Shown: in pieces, positions 17,108 to 25,441 of the stretch
Numbering within the stretch: the stretch's first letter is position 1
How the letters are laid out: each line of letters starts with the position of its first letter
Source: Sphingobium lactosutens
GTDB lineage: Bacteria > Pseudomonadota > Alphaproteobacteria > Sphingomonadales > Sphingomonadaceae
Length of the DNA stretch: 64,000 nt
Reading direction: 5' to 3'
Assembly (NCBI RefSeq): GCF_013393185.1
Contig: NZ_QJQX01000080.1
Coordinates: 5,001-69,000, forward strand
Notes under the pieces: generated by a model
The model's database searches: none
Told to the model about the DNA's origin: nothing
The model's input: only the letters and a program-made list of their open reading frames with translations
Program-made: the position numbers and the translations under genes

Positions 17108-19630
17108 ATGAGCGAAGAACCCGTCAACTCCCCCAACAGCAATGAATATGGCGCCGACAGCATCAAGGTGCTGAAAGGGCTGGACGCCGTGCGCAAGCGG
17201 CCCGGCATGTATATCGGCGACACCGACGATGGCAGCGGCCTGCATCACATGGTGTTCGAGGTCAGCGACAATGCGATCGACGAGGCGCTGGCGGGTCATT
17301 GCGACCGGATCGTCATCACGCTGAACCCCGATGGGTCGGTCAGCGTCGAGGATAATGGCCGCGGCATCCCGACCGGCATCCACAAGGAAGAAGGCGTGTC
17401 GGCGGCCGAGGTCATCATGACCCAGCTACACGCGGGCGGGAAGTTCGAAAATACCAGCGACGACAATGCCTATAAGGTGTCGGGCGGCCTCCACGGTGTG
17501 GGCGTCTCGGTCGTCAACGCTTTGTCCGAATGGCTGGACCTCAATATCTGGCGCGACGGCGAGGAGCATTATATGCGCTTTGCCTATGGCGACGCGACTG
17601 CGCCGCTCAAGGTGATCGGCAAGGCGCCCGCCAAGGAAGACGGCACTCTCAAGAAGGGCACCCGCGTCACCTTCCTCGCTTCGCTGGAGAAGGCGCCGGG
17701 CGACGGCGCGACGTTCAAGAACCACACCGAATACGACTTCGACAAGCTGGAGCATCGCTATCGAGAGTTGGCTTTCCTCAACAGCGGCGTGCGCCTGTTC
17801 CTGGTCGATGCGCGGCATGAGGAGAAGAAGGAAGTCGAGCTGTTCTACGAAGGCGGCATCGCGGCCTTCGTCAAATATCTCGACCGCAGCAAGAATGCGC
17901 TGATGCCCGATCCGATCGCGATTTCGGGCACCCGCGACGACGTCACCATCGACGTCGCGCTGGAGTGGAACGACAGCTATTACGAAAACGTCCTCTGCTT
18001 CACCAACAACATCCCGCAGCGCGACGGCGGCACCCACCTCGCCGCCTTCCGCGCGGCGCTGACCCGCACGCTCAATAGCTATGCGGAAAAGTCGGGCGCG
18101 CTGAAGAAGGAGAAGGTGAGCCTTACCGGCGAGGATATGCGCGAAGGTCTGACCGCGATCGTGTCGGTCAAGCTGCCCGATCCCAAATTCTCGTCGCAGA
18201 CCAAGGACAAGCTGGTTTCGTCGGAGGTGCGCCAGCCGCTCGAAAGCCTGATGGCCGACAAGATGGCCGAGTGGCTGGAGGAAAATCCCGCCCACGGCAA
18301 GATGATCGTCCAGAAGGTGATCGACGCCGCCGCCGCCCGCGAGGCCGCGAAGAAGGCCCGCGAACTGACCCGGCGCAAGGGTGCGATGGACATCGCCTCG
18401 CTGCCCGGCAAGCTGGCCGACTGTCAGGAACGCGACCCGGCCAAGTCCGAACTCTTCCTGGTCGAGGGTGACTCGGCGGGCGGGTCCGCCAAGCAGGGCC
18501 GCAACCGGCATAATCAGGCGATCTTGCCCTTGAAGGGCAAGATTCTGAACGTCGAGCGCGCGCGGTTCGACCGGATGCTGTCGTCCAAGGAAGTCGGCAC
18601 GCTGATCCAGGCGATGGGCACCGGCATCCGCGACGATTTCAATCTGGAAAAGCTGCGCTACCACAAGATCGTCATCATGACCGACGCCGACGTCGATGGC
18701 GCGCATATCCGCACGCTGCTGCTGACCTTCTTCTACCGCCAGATGCCGCAGATCATCGAGGCAGGGCATCTCTATATCGCCCAGCCGCCGCTCTACAAGG
18801 CGACGCGCGGCCGGTCCGAGGTCTATCTGAAGAACGAAGCGGCGCTGGAGCAATATCTGGTCGACAATGGCGTCGATTCGATGGTGCTGGAAACCGCCGG
18901 CGGCGCGCGCAGCGGCGACGACCTGCGCAACCTGATCGAACATGGCCGGCGGATGCGCGCGGTGATGCGCTATGTCCCGCGCCGCTACAATCCCGCGATC
19001 ATCGAGGCGCTCAGCCTCAATGGCGCGCTCGATCCCGAATTGTCGACCGACGCGCAGGCGCAGCGGCTGACCGCGACCGTCGCCTGGATGGATGCCCATG
19101 ATGTGGAAGGCCGCTGGTCGGGCCGCATCGCCGAGGAAGGTGGCTTCCATTTCGAACGGCTGTGGCGCGGCGTCACCGATCACCATGTGATCGAGGGCGG
19201 CTTCATCGGTTCGGCCGAAGCGCGCAAGCTGCACGCCATCGCCAGCGAGGAATCGGCCAGCTACAGGAGTTCCGGCCGGTTGGTGACGGTCAAGGCCGCC
19301 CAGGCGGCAGAGGAAGCGGGTGCGGACGACCTGCCGGCCGCCCCGGCGAAGGGCGTGGTCGTGACGTCCCCAAGCGAACTGCTCGACGCGATCCTGACCG
19401 CCGGGCGCAAGGGGCTGTCAATCCAGCGCTATAAAGGGCTGGGCGAAATGAATGCGGAGCAGCTGTGGGAAACCACGCTGGACCCGGACAATCGGTCGAT
19501 GCTGCGCGTCGAGGTGGAGCAGGCCGACATCGCCGACGAGATTTTCTCCCAGCTGATGGGCGACGTGGTCGAGCATCGTCGAGATTTCATTCAGGACAAT
19601 GCCCTGAACGTCGCCAATCTGGACGTGTGA
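17108..19630 (+). CDS. gyrB: DNA gyrase subunit B
   Basis: An 840-residue GyrB, the ATPase subunit of the type II topoisomerase that introduces negative supercoils. The GHKL ATPase has RKRPGMYIGDT, EVSDNAIDEALAG (catalytic Glu and Asn), VEDNGRGIP and GGLHGVGVSVVNALS. The TOPRIM domain has LVEGDSAGGSAKQGRNR and MTDADVDGAHIRTLLL, and QRYKGLGEMNAEQLWETTL lies at the C-terminus. An insertion before the last block (about residues 560-740) is longer than in E. coli-type short forms but usual in alphaproteobacteria. An ATG three codons upstream (17099) is possible; neither start has a ribosome-binding site. Three bases separate it from tag. Confidence 0.98.
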   Translation: MSEEPVNSPNSNEYGADSIKVLKGLDAVRKRPGMYIGDTDDGSGLHHMVFEVSDNAIDEALAGHCDRIVITLNPDGSVSVEDNGRGIPTGIHKEEGVSAAEVIMTQLHAGGKFENTSDDNAYKVSGGLHGVGVSVVNALSEWLDLNIWRDGEEHYMRFAYGDATAPLKVIGKAPAKEDGTLKKGTRVTFLASLEKAPGDGATFKNHTEYDFDKLEHRYRELAFLNSGVRLFLVDARHEEKKEVELFYEGGIAAFVKYLDRSKNALMPDPIAISGTRDDVTIDVALEWNDSYYENVLCFTNNIPQRDGGTHLAAFRAALTRTLNSYAEKSGALKKEKVSLTGEDMREGLTAIVSVKLPDPKFSSQTKDKLVSSEVRQPLESLMADKMAEWLEENPAHGKMIVQKVIDAAAAREAAKKARELTRRKGAMDIASLPGKLADCQERDPAKSELFLVEGDSAGGSAKQGRNRHNQAILPLKGKILNVERARFDRMLSSKEVGTLIQAMGTGIRDDFNLEKLRYHKIVIMTDADVDGAHIRTLLLTFFYRQMPQIIEAGHLYIAQPPLYKATRGRSEVYLKNEAALEQYLVDNGVDSMVLETAGGARSGDDLRNLIEHGRRMRAVMRYVPRRYNPAIIEALSLNGALDPELSTDAQAQRLTATVAWMDAHDVEGRWSGRIAEEGGFHFERLWRGVTDHHVIEGGFIGSAEARKLHAIASEESASYRSSGRLVTVKAAQAAEEAGADDLPAAPAKGVVVTSPSELLDAILTAGRKGLSIQRYKGLGEMNAEQLWETTLDPDNRSMLRVEVEQADIADEIFSQLMGDVVEHRRDFIQDNALNVANLDV

Positions 19631-19633
19631 ACC

Positions 19634-20199
19634 ATGACGGGCGCGGAACCGATGCGGTGCGCCTGGGTGGGCGCGGACGCGTTCTACCGCGCCTATCATG
19701 ACGAGGAATGGGGTGTTCCCGAGCGCGATCCGCGTATGCTCTGGGAAACGCTGATGCTGGAAGGGTTCCAGGCGGGCCTGTCCTGGATAACCATATTGCG
19801 CAAGCGCGAGGGTTTCCGCGCCGCCTTTGCCGGTTTCGACCCGGACAAAGTAGCGGCCTTCGGCCCTGACGATGTCGATCGGCTGATGGCCGATCCCGGT
19901 ATCGTCCGGGCGCGGGCGAAGATCGAGGCGACCATCCGCGGGGCGCAGATCTTCTGCGAGATGCGCGAGCGCGGCGAGGATTTCGCCGCCTATGTCTGGG
20001 CTTTTGTCGATGGCACGCCGATCCGCAATGACGGCGTGCATTTCCCGGCGAAGACCGATCTGTCGGAAGCGATTTCCATCTCAAGAAACGCGGCTTCAAG
20101 TTCGTCGGGCCAACCATCGTCTATGCCTGGATGCAGGCGATCGGCATGGTGAACGACCATGCTGTGCCTTGCTTCCGGCGGAGTGAGGTTGGCGCGTGA
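19634..20199 (+). pseudogene. tag: DNA-3-methyladenine glycosylase I, frameshifted near the C-terminus
   Basis: The first 148 codons encode a normal Tag: RCAWVG with the first zinc Cys, YRAYHDEEWGVP with the first zinc His, and WETLMLEGFQAGLSW with the catalytic-pocket Glu. At about 20078 the frame breaks after LSEAIS. The missing end continues in another frame as LKKRGFKFVGPTIVYAWMQ ... GMVNDHAVPCFRRSE and stops at 20199. In E. coli Tag the second zinc pair is a His and Cys in exactly this HAVPC segment, so the in-frame product, which runs to 20152 with an unrelated tail, lacks half the zinc site. One base (or four, if KD is missing) appears lost. A sequencing error is possible. It lies 3 bp after gyrB. 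Confidence 0.85.
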
Positions 20200-20711
20200 G
20201 GGCTGGGCTGGCCCTGCTGTCGCTGGCGCTGCTGGGCGCATGCGGTGGAGAAAAGGCGCCGGCGGCTGACAATCAGTCGATGCTGGCGGCGAATGCGGTG
20301 ATCGCGCCGATCAACGACGCCGTCGTCAATTCCGACAGCGAAATGGACAATCTCGCCGAGCCTGACGCCCCTCTGCCCAAGCCTCTGGTTTCACGTGAAA
20401 CATCGCCCCGCCCTGCCCCACCCGATTATCGCGCTATCGGCACCGAGCCGTTCTGGGCCGTGACGGTGCGCGGATCGACCGCGACGCTGGAACGGCCGGA
20501 CAAGCCGCCGATCCGCTACGCCATCAGCCGCAACGCCGATGACAGGGCGATCCGCTATCTGGGCGACGGCTTTGCGATGACCGCAACCCAAGGCCCGTGC
20601 AGCGACGGCATGAGCGACACGATCTGGTCCGACCGGGTGCAGATCGCTTTTGGCGAAGGCACGCTCAAGGGCTGCGGCGGCGAACGCGACGACGGGGGTT
20701 ACGCGCATTGA
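20196..20711 (+). CDS. COG3650-like lipoprotein
   Basis: A 171-residue predicted lipoprotein (MRAGLALLSLALLGACGG; lipobox LLGAC, Cys at 16). After a low-complexity linker, the domain from about residue 75 contains YRAIGTEPFWAVTV, IRYLGDGFAMTATQGPCSDG and a short acidic end. The G-x-E-P-F-W-x-V motif is characteristic of the uncharacterised COG3650 membrane-protein family, related to META/HslJ-type heat-shock lipoproteins. The GTG start overlaps the out-of-frame tag stop (GTGA), which supports that the original tag gene ended there. A parS-like 16-mer lies inside the coding sequence at 20387-20402. Confidence 0.8.
   Translation: MRAGLALLSLALLGACGGEKAPAADNQSMLAANAVIAPINDAVVNSDSEMDNLAEPDAPLPKPLVSRETSPRPAPPDYRAIGTEPFWAVTVRGSTATLERPDKPPIRYAISRNADDRAIRYLGDGFAMTATQGPCSDGMSDTIWSDRVQIAFGEGTLKGCGGERDDGGYAH
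20387..20402. promoter_or_regulatory. parS-like ParB-binding site (distal)
   Basis: GGTTTCACGTGAAACA matches the bacterial parS consensus TGTTTCACGTGAAACA at 15 of 16 positions, with an intact 14-bp inverted repeat. It sits in the coding sequence of a lipoprotein, about 15 kb from parAB. Confidence 0.75.
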
Positions 20712-20819
20712 ACAGCCTGCTTCGCCGGTGCGCCATCGGCGGATATGGGTGGTTTGCGGAAAGTCGGCTTAAGAGCAGTAACGTGTGATTAGTTTCCGTT
20801 CCCGTGATATGCAGCTGGC

Positions 20820-21146
20820 ATGTCGAGGGACTTTGTTCATGTGATCGCTGAGGTGCAACTGCTGCCTACGAACGAGGGAGGCAGGACCAATCCAATCTAC
20901 GGGAGCTACCGACCTAATCACAATTTCTTCGGCCCGGATGACGCTGTGATGACAGCCGGTTTCATCGAGCTTCCCGAAGGCCTCGCGATGAACCCTGGAG
21001 AAACGATCACAGTGCCAATAGCTTTGTGGTGGTGGCCCGGACTAACAGGGCAAATCTACGTCGGGCGCGAATGGCGCGTACAAGAAGGGCCGCACCTAGT
21101 TGGTTTTGGTCGAGTGATAAAGGTTCACGACGGTGGCGAGCGGTGA
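20820..21146 (+). CDS. Orphan protein resembling EF-Tu domain 3
   Basis: A 108-residue protein that aligns along its length with the C-terminal beta-barrel (domain 3) of EF-Tu. AEVQLLPTNEGGRTNPI corresponds to the EF-Tu segment EVYILSKDEGGRHTP, YRPNHNF to YRPQFYF, GFIELPEGLAMNPGE to GTIELPEGVEMVMPGD, and VGFGRVIKV to VGAGVVAKV. It has no GTPase domain and no domain 2. Base composition is clearly lower in GC than its neighbours and no good ribosome-binding site is seen, suggesting acquisition. Function is unknown; binding to EF-Tu partners such as EF-Ts or tRNA is speculative. It stands alone between a lipoprotein and a helicase. Confidence 0.75.
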   Translation: MSRDFVHVIAEVQLLPTNEGGRTNPIYGSYRPNHNFFGPDDAVMTAGFIELPEGLAMNPGETITVPIALWWWPGLTGQIYVGREWRVQEGPHLVGFGRVIKVHDGGER

Positions 21147-21231
21147 TCGTCCGCAAATGGGCGACCTCACCCGGCTTCTGAACGGTAACTTCTGGTCGCT
21201 TCCAGGCTGACCGATCTGTCATCCTCGCCGC

Positions 21232-23643
21232 CTAGTCCGCCCGCATCGCCTCCGCGACCAGCGCTTCGGCCTCCATCAGCAGCGCATCTTCGGCCGCCGT
21301 TTGCGCCACATGCTCGCGGCCGATCAGGATCAGCACCGGCACGGCGAGCGGGCTGACCCGGTCCAGATCGATATGCAGCATCGTGTTGGCGGCCCGGTCG
21401 ATCAGGTCGCCCAGCCGCCCGACATCGGTCATGCGCGCGCGGGCGTCGGCCCAGGCGGCCTTGAGCAGCAGGTGATCGGGCTGATATTTGCGCAACACGT
21501 CGTAGATGAGGTCGGTGGAGAAAGTGACCTGCCGTCCGGTCTTGCGCTTGCCGGGATGCTGCCGCTCGATCAGGCCGGAAATCACCGCGACGTCGCGGAA
21601 GGCGCGCTTCAGCAGGCTCGACTGCTCGACCCAGTCGACAAATTCATGGTCGAGAATATCGGCGGAAAAGAGGCTTTTAGGATCGGTGACGGGCTTCATC
21701 CCATAGACCGCCAGCGCATAATCGTTGGACACGAAGCCGAGCGGCATCAGCCCCTGGCTTTCCATGCGCCGGGTCAGCAGCATGCCCAGCGACTGGTGCG
21801 CGTTCCAGCCCTCGAAACTGTAGCAGACGAGATAATGGCGACCCTCATGCGGGAAAGTCTCGATCATCAACTGCCCCGGCTGCGGCAGGGCGGAGCGCAG
21901 CTTCTGCATCTCCAGCCATTCGCGCACATCGGCCGGGAAGCGGTGCCATTCGTCCGGTTCGGCCAGGAAGTGGCGCACCCGGTCGGCGAGGCGCGTGGAC
22001 ATCGCCATGCGGGTGCCGCCCCAGCTGGGAATGCGCGCCTGTTTCGACGTGGCGCGGACGACAAGGTCGGTCGTATCCATCCGCACCACCTCCAGCGCCA
22101 TGCCGGAGAAGAAAAAACTGTCGCCCGGCCGCATCGAAGCGGCGAACCCCTCCTCCACCGTGCCGAGCTTGCGGCCGTTGGCGAAGCGCACCGCTAGCGC
22201 AGGCTGATCGACGATGATGCCGGCGTTCAGGCGATGCTGCTGGATGAAGCGGGGATGCGACACCCGCCAGGTTCCGTCTGGCTCCTGTGTCAGCCGCTTG
22301 AAGCGGTCATAGGCGCGCAGCGCGTAACCGCCGCCCTCGATGAAATGCAGCACATTGTCGAACGCTTCCGCCGTCAGCGCACTATAGGGCGTGGCGGACC
22401 GCACCTCCTCCAGCAGTTCCCCGGCGCGAAAAGACCCGGCGCAGGCGAGGCCCATCACATGTTGCGCCAGCACGTCGAGGCTGCCGGGGCGGAAATCGTC
22501 GGCATCGCGCTCCCCTGCCTCGACCGCGTCGAGCGCGGCGCGCGCCTCCAGATATTCGAAGCGGTTGCCGGGGATCAGGATCGCTTCCGACGCCATGTCG
22601 AGCCGGTGATTGGCGCGGCCGATCCGCTGGAGCAGGCGTGAGCTGCCCTTGGGCGCGCCCATCTGGATCACGCAGTCGACATTGCCCCAGTCGACGCCGA
22701 GGTCCAGCGAGGCCGTCGCCACCAGCGCGCGCAGCCTGCCCGCCGCCATCGCCGATTCGACCTTGCGCCGGGCCTCGATCGACAGGCTGCCATGATGGAT
22801 GGCGATCGGCAGGTTGGCGTCGTTGGCGGACCAGAGTTCCTGAAAGATGAGTTCGGCAAGGCCGCGCGTGTTGCAAAAGACCAAAGTCGTCTGGCGCGAC
22901 TCGATCTCCGCCATCACCTGTTTCGCGGCATATTTTCCCGAATGACCCGACCAGGGAACGCGCCCCTCCGGGATCAGGATCGCGACATGGGGGTCAGCCC
23001 CCTGCTCACCCAGCACCGGCGTCACGGCGTCAATATCGCCATCGGGCGCCAGCCAGGCGCGATAGGCGTCGACATCGGCGACTGTCGCGGACAGCGCCAC
23101 GCGACGCAGCGCGGGGTTGATCGCCTGCAACCGCGCCATGGACAGGTTGAGCAGGTCGCCGCGTTTCTGGGTCGCGAAGGCATGGACCTCGTCGACGATC
23201 ACGGTCCTGAGGTCCGCGAACATCAGCGCCGCGTCGGGATAGCTGAGCAGCAGCGACAGCGATTCGGGGGTGGTGAGCAGGATCTGCGGCGGCCGGGCGC
23301 GCTGGCGTGCCTTGCGGTCCGAGGGCGTGTCGCCGGTGCGCGTCTCCACCCGGATCGGCAGCCCCATTTCCTCGATCGGGGTCAGCAGATTGCGGCGCAC
23401 GTCCACCGCCAGCGCCTTGAGCGGCGAGACATAGAGGGTGTGCAGCCCCTCCACCGGATCGCGAATCAGGTCGGCGAGCGTGGGCAGGAAGCCCGCCAGC
23501 GTCTTGCCCGCCCCGGTCGGGGCGACCAGCAGGGCATGGTCGCCCGCTTCGGCCGCCGCCAGCATTTCCATCTGGTGCCGTCGCGGCCGCCAGCCGCGCG
23601 CGGCGAACCAGCTGTCGACGATGGCGGGAAGGCTAGATGGCAT
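21232..23643 (-). CDS. Ligase-associated DEXH-box DNA helicase (Lhr-like)
   Basis: An 803-residue superfamily 2 helicase. Motif I is APTGAGKTLAGFLP, motif Ia SPLKALAVD, motif II DEVHAF (DEVH box), motif III ALSATV, motif IV VFCNTRGLAE, and motif VI LLQRIGRANHRLD. After the two RecA-like domains comes the winged-helix and long Lhr-type core with FFFSGMALEVVRMD. This matches the bacterial ligase-associated DEXH helicase family, normally encoded with an ATP-dependent DNA ligase, an exonuclease and a phosphoesterase in a repair cluster. None of those partners is next to it here. The ATG at 23643 is preferred because homology begins just after it; an ATG at 23706 is also in frame. No clear ribosome-binding site. 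Confidence 0.93.
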   Translation of the reverse strand: MPSSLPAIVDSWFAARGWRPRRHQMEMLAAAEAGDHALLVAPTGAGKTLAGFLPTLADLIRDPVEGLHTLYVSPLKALAVDVRRNLLTPIEEMGLPIRVETRTGDTPSDRKARQRARPPQILLTTPESLSLLLSYPDAALMFADLRTVIVDEVHAFATQKRGDLLNLSMARLQAINPALRRVALSATVADVDAYRAWLAPDGDIDAVTPVLGEQGADPHVAILIPEGRVPWSGHSGKYAAKQVMAEIESRQTTLVFCNTRGLAELIFQELWSANDANLPIAIHHGSLSIEARRKVESAMAAGRLRALVATASLDLGVDWGNVDCVIQMGAPKGSSRLLQRIGRANHRLDMASEAILIPGNRFEYLEARAALDAVEAGERDADDFRPGSLDVLAQHVMGLACAGSFRAGELLEEVRSATPYSALTAEAFDNVLHFIEGGGYALRAYDRFKRLTQEPDGTWRVSHPRFIQQHRLNAGIIVDQPALAVRFANGRKLGTVEEGFAASMRPGDSFFFSGMALEVVRMDTTDLVVRATSKQARIPSWGGTRMAMSTRLADRVRHFLAEPDEWHRFPADVREWLEMQKLRSALPQPGQLMIETFPHEGRHYLVCYSFEGWNAHQSLGMLLTRRMESQGLMPLGFVSNDYALAVYGMKPVTDPKSLFSADILDHEFVDWVEQSSLLKRAFRDVAVISGLIERQHPGKRKTGRQVTFSTDLIYDVLRKYQPDHLLLKAAWADARARMTDVGRLGDLIDRAANTMLHIDLDRVSPLAVPVLILIGREHVAQTAAEDALLMEAEALVAEAMRAD

Positions 23644-23766
23644 CGGATCGATGTAGGGTGCCCATATCCCCCTGTCACGGCCCGCCGTGCACCGGATGGG
23701 GTTCATGCCATGGCGCCGACTGCCCGATCATGGTAGAAATGGCAGATATGGAGAGGAGATCGGCCT

Positions 23767-23973
23767 ATGACCGAAACTCATGAACACCCCCTCATTCCGG
23801 GCACGATACCGACAACCCTGTTCGATGTCTGGTTCGCGCCTTTCAGCTTCTGGGCCAATTGGTGCAGCCTCTATGCAGAGGCGCTCCATGTCGCGCAGGT
23901 CCATCCGCCCCAGGCCCACAATCCGGCCGAAGCGCCCGTGCATATCGAGGATGAAGAAGGCCTTGTCGCCTGA
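23767..23973 (+). CDS. Small protein, unrecognised
   Basis: A 68-residue protein preceded by GGAG eight bases before the ATG, which makes it a credible gene. The centre is aromatic and hydrophobic (LFDVWFAPFSFWANWCSLY) with polar, His- and Pro-rich ends and an acidic tail EDEEGL. The hydrophobic block is amphipathic rather than a clean membrane span. I do not recognise a family. It is divergent from the helicase, with its start 123 bp from the helicase ATG. The 142 bp that follow it contain no further gene. Confidence 0.6.
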   Translation: MTETHEHPLIPGTIPTTLFDVWFAPFSFWANWCSLYAEALHVAQVHPPQAHNPAEAPVHIEDEEGLVA

Positions 23974-24115
23974 GTGGCAGCAACGGCTCTTCGGAATAAT
24001 CATATAGCCGGAAGAAATAATCTTGCTCATTCTTCTGGCCCCTTCCCCGGGTCCTGCGTTACACTCCTGCCCATGACAGCGGCGCCCAAGACGTCGCAAC
24101 AAGCAGGAGAATGAC

Positions 24116-25441
24116 ATGTCCGGCGAAACTGAAGCCGAGCTGACCGGCGTCGAACCGACGCGCAACCGCCGCCGCCCCAAGGCGCCCATCATGGAGATTG
24201 ACGGCCGCAGGTTGAAGCCGGCGACGCTGATGATGGGCCATGGCTATGATCCGACTCTGTCGGAAGGATCGCTCAAGCCGCCTATCTTCCTGACCTCCAC
24301 CTTCGCCTTCGAAAGCGCCGCCGCGGGCAAGCGCCATTTCGAGGGCGTGACCGGCATCCGCCCCGGCGGGGCGGAAGGGCTGGTCTATTCCCGCTTCAAC
24401 GGTCCCAATCAGGAAATCTGCGAGGATCGCCTTTCCGTCTGGGAAGAGGCGGAGGACGCGCTGCTCTTTTCCAGCGGCATGTCGGCGATCGCCACCACCC
24501 TGCTCGCGCTGGTCCAGCCGGGCGACGTGATCGTCCATAGCGCGCCGCTCTATGCCGCAACCGAATCGCTGATCGGGCGCATCCTTGGCCGGTTCGGCGT
24601 GCAATGGCTCGATTTTCCCGCCGCCGCGACCGAGGAAGAGATTGGCGCGGTGATCGAAAAGGCCAGGGGGCTGGGCCGGGTCGCGATGATCTATCTGGAA
24701 AGCCCGGCCAATCCGACCAACGTGCTGGTCGATCTGGAGGCGGTTGTCGCGCGGCGCGACTCGCTCTTCGCGGGCGAGCAGCATGTCCCGCCGGTCGCGA
24801 TCGACAATACCTTCCTCGGCCCGCTCTGGCACAAGCCGATCACCCATGGCGCGGATCTCGTCATCTACAGCCTCACCAAATATGCCGGCGGGCATAGCGA
24901 TCTGGTCGCGGGCGGCGTGCTGGGGTCCAACGCGCTGATCAACAGCATCCGCCTGATGCGCAACACGATCGGCACCATCCTCGACCCGCACAGCGCCTGG
25001 ATGCTGCTGCGCAGCCTGGAGACGCTGGAATTGCGGATGAGCCGCGCGGGCGAGAATGCGGAGAAGGTCTGCACTTGGCTCAAGGACCAGCCGCAGGTGG
25101 AGAAGGTCGTCTATCTCGGCTTCCCCGAGACGGAGCGGCAGGCCGATATCTATCGCCGCCACTGCACCGGCGCGGGATCGACCTTTTCGCTCTACCTGAA
25201 AGGCGGCGAGGCGGAGGCCTTCGCCTTTCTCGACGCGCTCAAGATCGCGAAGCTCGCGGTCAGCCTGGGCGGGACCGAGACGCTGGCAAGCCATCCCGCC
25301 GCGATGACCCATCTGTCGGTGCCCGCCGAGCGCAAGAAGGCGCTCGCGATCAGCGACAATATGGTGCGGATCTCGATCGGCTGCGAGGATGCGGACGATC
25401 TGATCGCCGATTTCGCCCAGGCGCTACGGCAGATCGGATGA
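24116..25441 (+). CDS. Cystathionine gamma-synthase-family PLP enzyme
   Basis: A 441-residue PLP-dependent enzyme of the Cys/Met metabolism family. Signatures are PPIFLTSTFAFES, YSRFNGPNQEICEDRLSVWE, FSSGMSAIATTLLAL, AIDNTFLGPLWHKPITHGAD and VIYSLTKYAGGHSDLVAGG, where the Lys of SLTKY is the Schiff-base residue, plus SLGGTETLASHPAAMTH near the end. The N-terminal ~40-residue extension and insertions (GVTGIRPGGAEG) mark a subgroup usually annotated as cystathionine gamma-synthase family or methionine gamma-lyase-like. Exact substrate is uncertain. It is coupled through ATGA to the 2-hydroxyacid dehydrogenase gene, which may reduce the 2-keto acid made by gamma-elimination; that link is inferred. 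Confidence 0.9.
   Translation: MSGETEAELTGVEPTRNRRRPKAPIMEIDGRRLKPATLMMGHGYDPTLSEGSLKPPIFLTSTFAFESAAAGKRHFEGVTGIRPGGAEGLVYSRFNGPNQEICEDRLSVWEEAEDALLFSSGMSAIATTLLALVQPGDVIVHSAPLYAATESLIGRILGRFGVQWLDFPAAATEEEIGAVIEKARGLGRVAMIYLESPANPTNVLVDLEAVVARRDSLFAGEQHVPPVAIDNTFLGPLWHKPITHGADLVIYSLTKYAGGHSDLVAGGVLGSNALINSIRLMRNTIGTILDPHSAWMLLRSLETLELRMSRAGENAEKVCTWLKDQPQVEKVVYLGFPETERQADIYRRHCTGAGSTFSLYLKGGEAEAFAFLDALKIAKLAVSLGGTETLASHPAAMTHLSVPAERKKALAISDNMVRISIGCEDADDLIADFAQALRQIG

Noticed and set aside
17426..19234. A 602-codon open frame antisense to gyrB
   Set aside because: It shadows GyrB codons; no family signature, no ribosome-binding site.
25075..25437. Longer start for the 2-hydroxyacid dehydrogenase inside the upstream gene
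   Set aside because: The extension is an out-of-frame shadow of the PLP enzyme; the ATGA-coupled start at 25438 gives the normal N-terminus.
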